A DNA stretch of 64,000 nt from assembly GCF_001189295.1 (NCBI RefSeq), contig NZ_CP012159.1, forward strand, positions 7,208,525 through 7,272,524, written 5' to 3'. This document shows, piece by piece, positions 61,201-64,000 of this stretch (position 1 is the first letter of the stretch; every line of letters begins with the position of its first letter). The notes below the pieces were generated by a model, which made no database searches, was not told the origin of the DNA, and saw only the letters and a program-made list of their open reading frames with translations. A program made the translations under genes and the position numbers. Source of the stretch: Chondromyces crocatus. Its GTDB lineage: Bacteria; Myxococcota_A; Polyangia; Polyangiales; Polyangiaceae.

Positions 61201-64000
61201 CCACCGCGTCACCCGCCTGCCGCGCCCGCGCCTCGAAGAGCTCGTGGATGCACGCCTCGCGCGGGTAGCTCACCGTGGTGCGGTTCCAGGCGACCAGCAT
61301 TCTCTCCCGCTCCTCGGCCGTCAGCAGCGGCAGCACCGCCACCGGCATGTCAGGGTGCTCCACGACGCCGCGGAGCAGCACCTCCAGGTGCCCTGCGAGC
61401 CGCGCGATGGTCTCGGGGTCGAAGAGATCCGCGTTGTACTGGAACGATCCCGCGAGCCCGTCCCGGGTCTCCGCCATGGTCAGCGAGAGATCGAACTGCG
61501 ACGTACGCTGCGCGAGCGGCATCGCGGCGAGCGTGAGATCCCCGAGCGCGAGCGGCTCGCCTGGCGTCCCGACCGCGAACGAGGACAGCCCCTCGTACCC
61601 CGCGAACGGCGCCTTCTGCAGGGTGAAGAGCACCTGGAAGATCGGCGACCGGCTCGGATCACGGTTCGCGTGGAGCCGCTCCACGAGCAGCGCGAACGGG
61701 TAATCCTGGTGCTCGATCGCCTCGATCACGGTCCCCCGCACCTGCGCGAGCAGCTGGGCGAAGCTCGGGTCGCTGGAGAGGTCCGCCCTCAGGACGACCG
61801 GGTTCACGAAGTACCCGAACAGGTTGGCGAGTTCCGCCCGCGTTCGCCCTGCCATCGGCGAGCCCACGAGGATGTCGTCCTGCCCCGTGTACCTGGCGAG
61901 CAGGGCCTGGAACGCCGCGAGCAGCGTCGCGTAGAGTGTCGCCCCGTGCGCCTCACCGAGGCGTCGCAGCGCGGCAGTGAGCGCCGGGTCCAGCGCAAAC
62001 GCGCGGGTCGCGCCCCGGTAGGTCTGCACGGGCGACCGAGGGCGATCGGTCGGCAGCGAGAGGCTCGGAAGCTCCCCTGAGAGGCGCTCACGCCAGTACC
62101 CCCAGAGGCGCTCCCCCTCGGCCCCCATGAGCCGCTCGCCCTGCCAGCGGACGAAATCCGCATAATGCATCGGGAGCGGCGCGAGGCCTGCATCGCGGCC
62201 TGCCTTCTCCGCCCCGTACAGGAGCTGAAGCTCCTTGATCAGCACGGAGAGAGACCAGAAGTCGCCCACGAGGTGGTGCATGGCGACGAGCAGCACCTGG
62301 CCCTCCGCCGCCCGCGGGAAGAGACGGAAGTGGAGAAGCGGCCCTCGCTCCAGATCGAACGCGACGTGCGCCTCGTCCGCCAGCCGCTCCTCCAGCACCT
62401 CGGCGCTCCACGAGGCCGCGTCGTGGACCTCGAAGCTCACCTCGCGCGCCTCATGGATCCGCTGGATCGGCACCCCATCGCGGGTCGTGAACGTCGTCCG
62501 GAGCGCCGGGTGGCGCTCCACGAGCCGCTGGAGCGCGCCGCCCAGCGCCGTGGTGTCGACCGCCGAGGTGATCCGGACCGCGGCGGCGATGTTGTAGGCC
62601 GCGCTGTCCGGCGCGAGCTGATGGATGAACCAGAGCGCGCGCTGCCCGTGAGAGAGCGGGAACGCCTCTGGCAGCTCCCCTGCGGAGCAGAGCCGCGCTC
62701 CTCCACGGCCCTCCTCTCCTGCCTCCACGAGCACGAGCACCTCGCGCACCAGCTCCCCCAGCGTGGCGCCTCGCAGAAGGCTCGTCAGGGGCAAGACCAC
62801 CCCCAGCCTCCCCTCGATGTCGTGCTGGATCTCGAGCGACACCAGCGAGTCGAGCCCCAGCGCGCTCAGCGGACGCGCCTCGGCCAGTGCAGCGGCCGGA
62901 AGACGGAGCACGCGCCCGAGCAGCGCCCGAAGGTGGGCTTCGAGCAGCGTCTGCCGCGCCGCAGGCGGAAGGGCCCGCAGCGTGTCGGCGTCGAGCGTGC
63001 TCCCCTCCTCGGCGACCACCGCTGCCGCCTCGTCCGCACCTTCCAGCACCCCACGGAAGAGCGCCTCCAGACTCCCATCCAGAAATCCCGCCCGGCACGC
63101 GAAGCGCTGGATCTTGCCGCTCGACGTCTTGGGGATGCTCCCCGCCTTGAGCAGCACCACGCCGTACACCCCCAGCTCGTGCTGCTCCAGCACCGCCTGG
63201 CGCACCGCCGCGGCCACCTCACCGAGATCATCGCGACGGTGCTGCCGCTCGACCTCCTGGACCACGACCAAGCGCTCCTCCGCCTCGATCTCCACCGCAA
63301 ACGCCGCCCCGCATCCAGGTCGCAGCGCCGGATGGCTCCGCTCCACGGTGAGCTCGATGTCCTGCGGGACGTGGTTGCGACCGCGGACGATGATCAGATC
63401 CTTGAGCCTCCCCGTGACGAACAGCTCTCCGTCATGGAAGAATCCGAGGTCTCCCGTGCGCAGGTAAGCCCCCTCCGCCTGGCCTTCCGGGCGGACCCGG
63501 AACGCCCGTGCCGTCTCCTCCTCGCGCTCCCAGTACCCCTGGGCCACACTCGGCCCCTGGACCCAGATCTCGCCGATCTCGTCCTCGGCGCAGTGCGTCC
63601 GCTGCTCGGGATGGACGATCACGACCTGCTGCCCTCGCAAGCTGGGTCCACACCCGATCAGAGCGCGCGCCTCGGCCTCGCTGCCCGCAAGCTCACGCAC
63701 CCGGTGCTGCTCCAGCCCGGTGCGGTCGAAGGACCGGCTGACGGGCAGATCCAGCTTTCTCCCTCCGGACACGATGAGGGAAGCCTCGGCCAGCCCATAG
63801 CAAGGGTAGAAGGCGCGCCGCTGGAACCCGCAGGGAGCGAATGCCTCCTCGAATCGCCGGAGCGTCTCTTCGCGCACGGGCTCCGCCCCTGTGAAGGCGA
63901 CCTCCCACGAGCCGAGGTCCAGGGTTGCGCGCTGCTCCGGCGCGATCCGGCGCACGCAGAGATCATAGGCGAAGTTCGGGCCTCCGCTCGTCGTGGCGCG
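58220..64000 (-). CDS. FAAL-ACP-C-A(Gly?, with embedded monooxygenase)-PCP loading protein (5' end outside window)
   Basis: The frame is open to the right edge, so the first part of the fatty acyl-AMP ligase is missing. FAAL hallmarks are GGPNFAYDLC at the edge, YGLAEASLIVSGG, and VRGRNHVPQDIE. Next come an ACP (LGLDSLVSLE, near 62845), a C domain with HHLVGDF in place of HHxxxDG, and an A domain interrupted after motif A4 (FDISALELL) by a luciferase-like monooxygenase. The A domain resumes with a pocket read as D-I-L-Q-L-G-M-I-W-K, a glycine code, followed by a PCP (LGGHSLLLA). The protein would activate a fatty acid, acylate glycine and possibly oxidise its alpha-carbon. It is the first protein of the line visible here. 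Confidence 0.95.
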   Translation of the reverse strand, partial: RATTSGGPNFAYDLCVRRIAPEQRATLDLGSWEVAFTGAEPVREETLRRFEEAFAPCGFQRRAFYPCYGLAEASLIVSGGRKLDLPVSRSFDRTGLEQHRVRELAGSEAEARALIGCGPSLRGQQVVIVHPEQRTHCAEDEIGEIWVQGPSVAQGYWEREEETARAFRVRPEGQAEGAYLRTGDLGFFHDGELFVTGRLKDLIIVRGRNHVPQDIELTVERSHPALRPGCGAAFAVEIEAEERLVVVQEVERQHRRDDLGEVAAAVRQAVLEQHELGVYGVVLLKAGSIPKTSSGKIQRFACRAGFLDGSLEALFRGVLEGADEAAAVVAEEGSTLDADTLRALPPAARQTLLEAHLRALLGRVLRLPAAALAEARPLSALGLDSLVSLEIQHDIEGRLGVVLPLTSLLRGATLGELVREVLVLVEAGEEGRGGARLCSAGELPEAFPLSHGQRALWFIHQLAPDSAAYNIAAAVRITSAVDTTALGGALQRLVERHPALRTTFTTRDGVPIQRIHEAREVSFEVHDAASWSAEVLEERLADEAHVAFDLERGPLLHFRLFPRAAEGQVLLVAMHHLVGDFWSLSVLIKELQLLYGAEKAGRDAGLAPLPMHYADFVRWQGERLMGAEGERLWGYWRERLSGELPSLSLPTDRPRSPVQTYRGATRAFALDPALTAALRRLGEAHGATLYATLLAAFQALLARYTGQDDILVGSPMAGRTRAELANLFGYFVNPVVLRADLSSDPSFAQLLAQVRGTVIEAIEHQDYPFALLVERLHANRDPSRSPIFQVLFTLQKAPFAGYEGLSSFAVGTPGEPLALGDLTLAAMPLAQRTSQFDLSLTMAETRDGLAGSFQYNADLFDPETIARLAGHLEVLLRGVVEHPDMPVAVLPLLTAEERERMLVAWNRTTVSYPREACIHELFEARARQAGDAVALVFGDVRVTYAELDRRANQLAHHLRGLGVGPAVRVGLCVARSPELLVGMLGILKAGGAYVPLDPAYPRERLAFMLEDAQVPVLVTQERLAGIVPTYAGRVVAVDAAWARMAQVARESAAPPPAIGVTAEHPAYVLYTSGSTGKPKGVIVAHRNVVNFFTGMDERVGCDETDTLLAVTSISFDISALELLWTLTRGARVVLLSERAASGGTLRAEPARRAKPMQFSVFYFASADGGEEVGASKYRLLFEGAKFADRNGFSSIWTPERHFHAFGGLYPNPAVTSAALAAITENLQIRAGSVVLPLHHPIRVAEEWSLVDNLSGGRVGIAFASGWHANDFVFFPERFQGRKAYMFEEIETVRKLWRGEGIRVRSGAGNEIEVAIFPKPVQRELPIWITAAGTAETFIKAGEIGANVLTHLLGQSVEEVAENIRLYRDALERSGHGRDAGQVTLMLHTFVGEDREAVRAKVKKPFTDYLRTSIGLIENLIRSLGLSLDLRTMSEQDMQDLLQFAFDRYFETSALFGTPATCAAMVERLREIGVDEIGCLIDFGVDVDATMESLRHVTAVMAQVNAQAGAEDASLVTQARRHRPSLLQCTPSMMRLLLLDPEAAEALQPLRALLLGGEALPSALAREVKQSLPCRLINMFGPTESTIWSATQEIGDAEEPITIGRPIANTQLYVLGPHAQPVPVGVAGELYIGGDGVAGGYLNRPELTEARFIANPFGVGEEGARLYRTGDRVRYLPDGRVEFLGRLDAQVKLRGFRIELGEIEVLLEAHPAVKEAAVVVREDVPGDRRLVAYVVPERGAEPGGARGSLAASGAGSAAVVTEVLRAALRDRLPDYMVPSVIVALEAMPLTSNGKTDRRALPAPEATRQGARAEYVAPQSELERLLASLWQQALKVEQVGVDDNFFDLGGHSLLLAQVHGQIGTVLGRQIPLIKLLEHPTIRSLARHLVQADALGEASFPDSVDRARKQRQGLERQRQSALKSRKKGP
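59490..60548 (-). other. Luciferase-like (LLM-class) flavin monooxygenase domain inserted between A4 and A5
   Basis: About 350 residues. Family motifs are SSIWTPERHFHAFGG, GSVVLPLHHPIRVAEEW and GRVGIAFASGWHANDFVFFP, ending near GCLIDFGVD. It splits the glycine-reading A domain of the loading protein. The same type of insertion is known in MtaG/MelG of myxothiazol/melithiazol, where oxidation of a terminal glycine leads to an amide. Here the module is followed by a PKS module, not a TE. Confidence 0.9.

Noticed and set aside
58220-64000. Assignment to the microsclerodermin/pedein or puwainaphycin families
   Set aside because: Those have a separate monooxygenase and aminotransferase after PKS modules; here the monooxygenase splits a Gly A domain and no aminotransferase is visible.

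Overview
The window is very GC-rich, almost gap-free and dominated by giant modular enzymes. It most resembles a secondary-metabolite region of a myxobacterium of the Polyangiales type (Sorangium/Chondromyces-like). This is inferred from gene content: cis-AT PKS/NRPS hybrids, glyceryl-derived extender-unit genes, and an adenylation domain split by a monooxygenase as in myxothiazol-type lines. There is no rRNA or other taxonomic marker, so the assignment stays provisional.

Layout. (A) Positions 1-11.7 kb, + strand: the 3' end of a PKS/NRPS cluster. It holds a PKS C-terminus (KR-ACP fused to an FkbM-type methyltransferase), a four-gene hydroxy/methoxymalonyl-ACP cassette (3-hydroxyacyl-CoA dehydrogenase, ACP, acyl-CoA dehydrogenase, FkbH-like), an NRPS (C-A-PCP-TE, pocket read as tyrosine) and a vanillyl-alcohol-oxidase-like flavoenzyme. 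(B) 11.7-24.7 kb: an island of mostly ordinary genes. These are a carotenoid/lignostilbene-type dioxygenase, an SCP-x-type thiolase, a PRISE-type reductase with a divergent LysR regulator, a classical SDR with a divergent AraC regulator, an ArsR-rhodanese/DoxDA sulfur operon, a divergent ArsR-SRPBCC-membrane-protein operon, an unrecognised protein and a degenerate kinase. (C) 24.8-64 kb, - strand: a large lipopeptide-type cluster running off the right edge. In order of transcription it encodes FAAL-ACP-C-A(with embedded luciferase-like monooxygenase)-PCP; KS-AT-(dead KR)-ACP-C-A-PCP; KS-AT-(dead KR)-ACP; a second extender cassette; C-A-PCP; C-A-PCP-C-A-PCP-C-A-PCP-TE; then two MFS exporters around a small membrane protein.

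How the genes work together. In (A), a polyketide is condensed with a residue read as tyrosine and hydrolysed. The terminal flavoenzyme probably then decarboxylates it oxidatively to a hydroxystyryl amide, the logic described for chondrochloren. In (C), reading the A-domain pockets by eye gives fatty acyl-Gly(alpha-oxidised?)-C2-Ser-C2(hydroxy/methoxy)-Val-Leu-Ala-Ala. Both clusters share a collinear six-gene block (PKS end, dehydrogenase, ACP, acyl-CoA dehydrogenase, FkbH, NRPS) in opposite orientations. The two Ala modules are a nearly identical tandem duplication with a 3,177-bp period.

There are no intergenic stretches longer than about 200 bp, and I saw no tRNA, rRNA, CRISPR array or insertion sequence. 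All substrate predictions are by-eye readings of ten-residue pocket codes and are inference.
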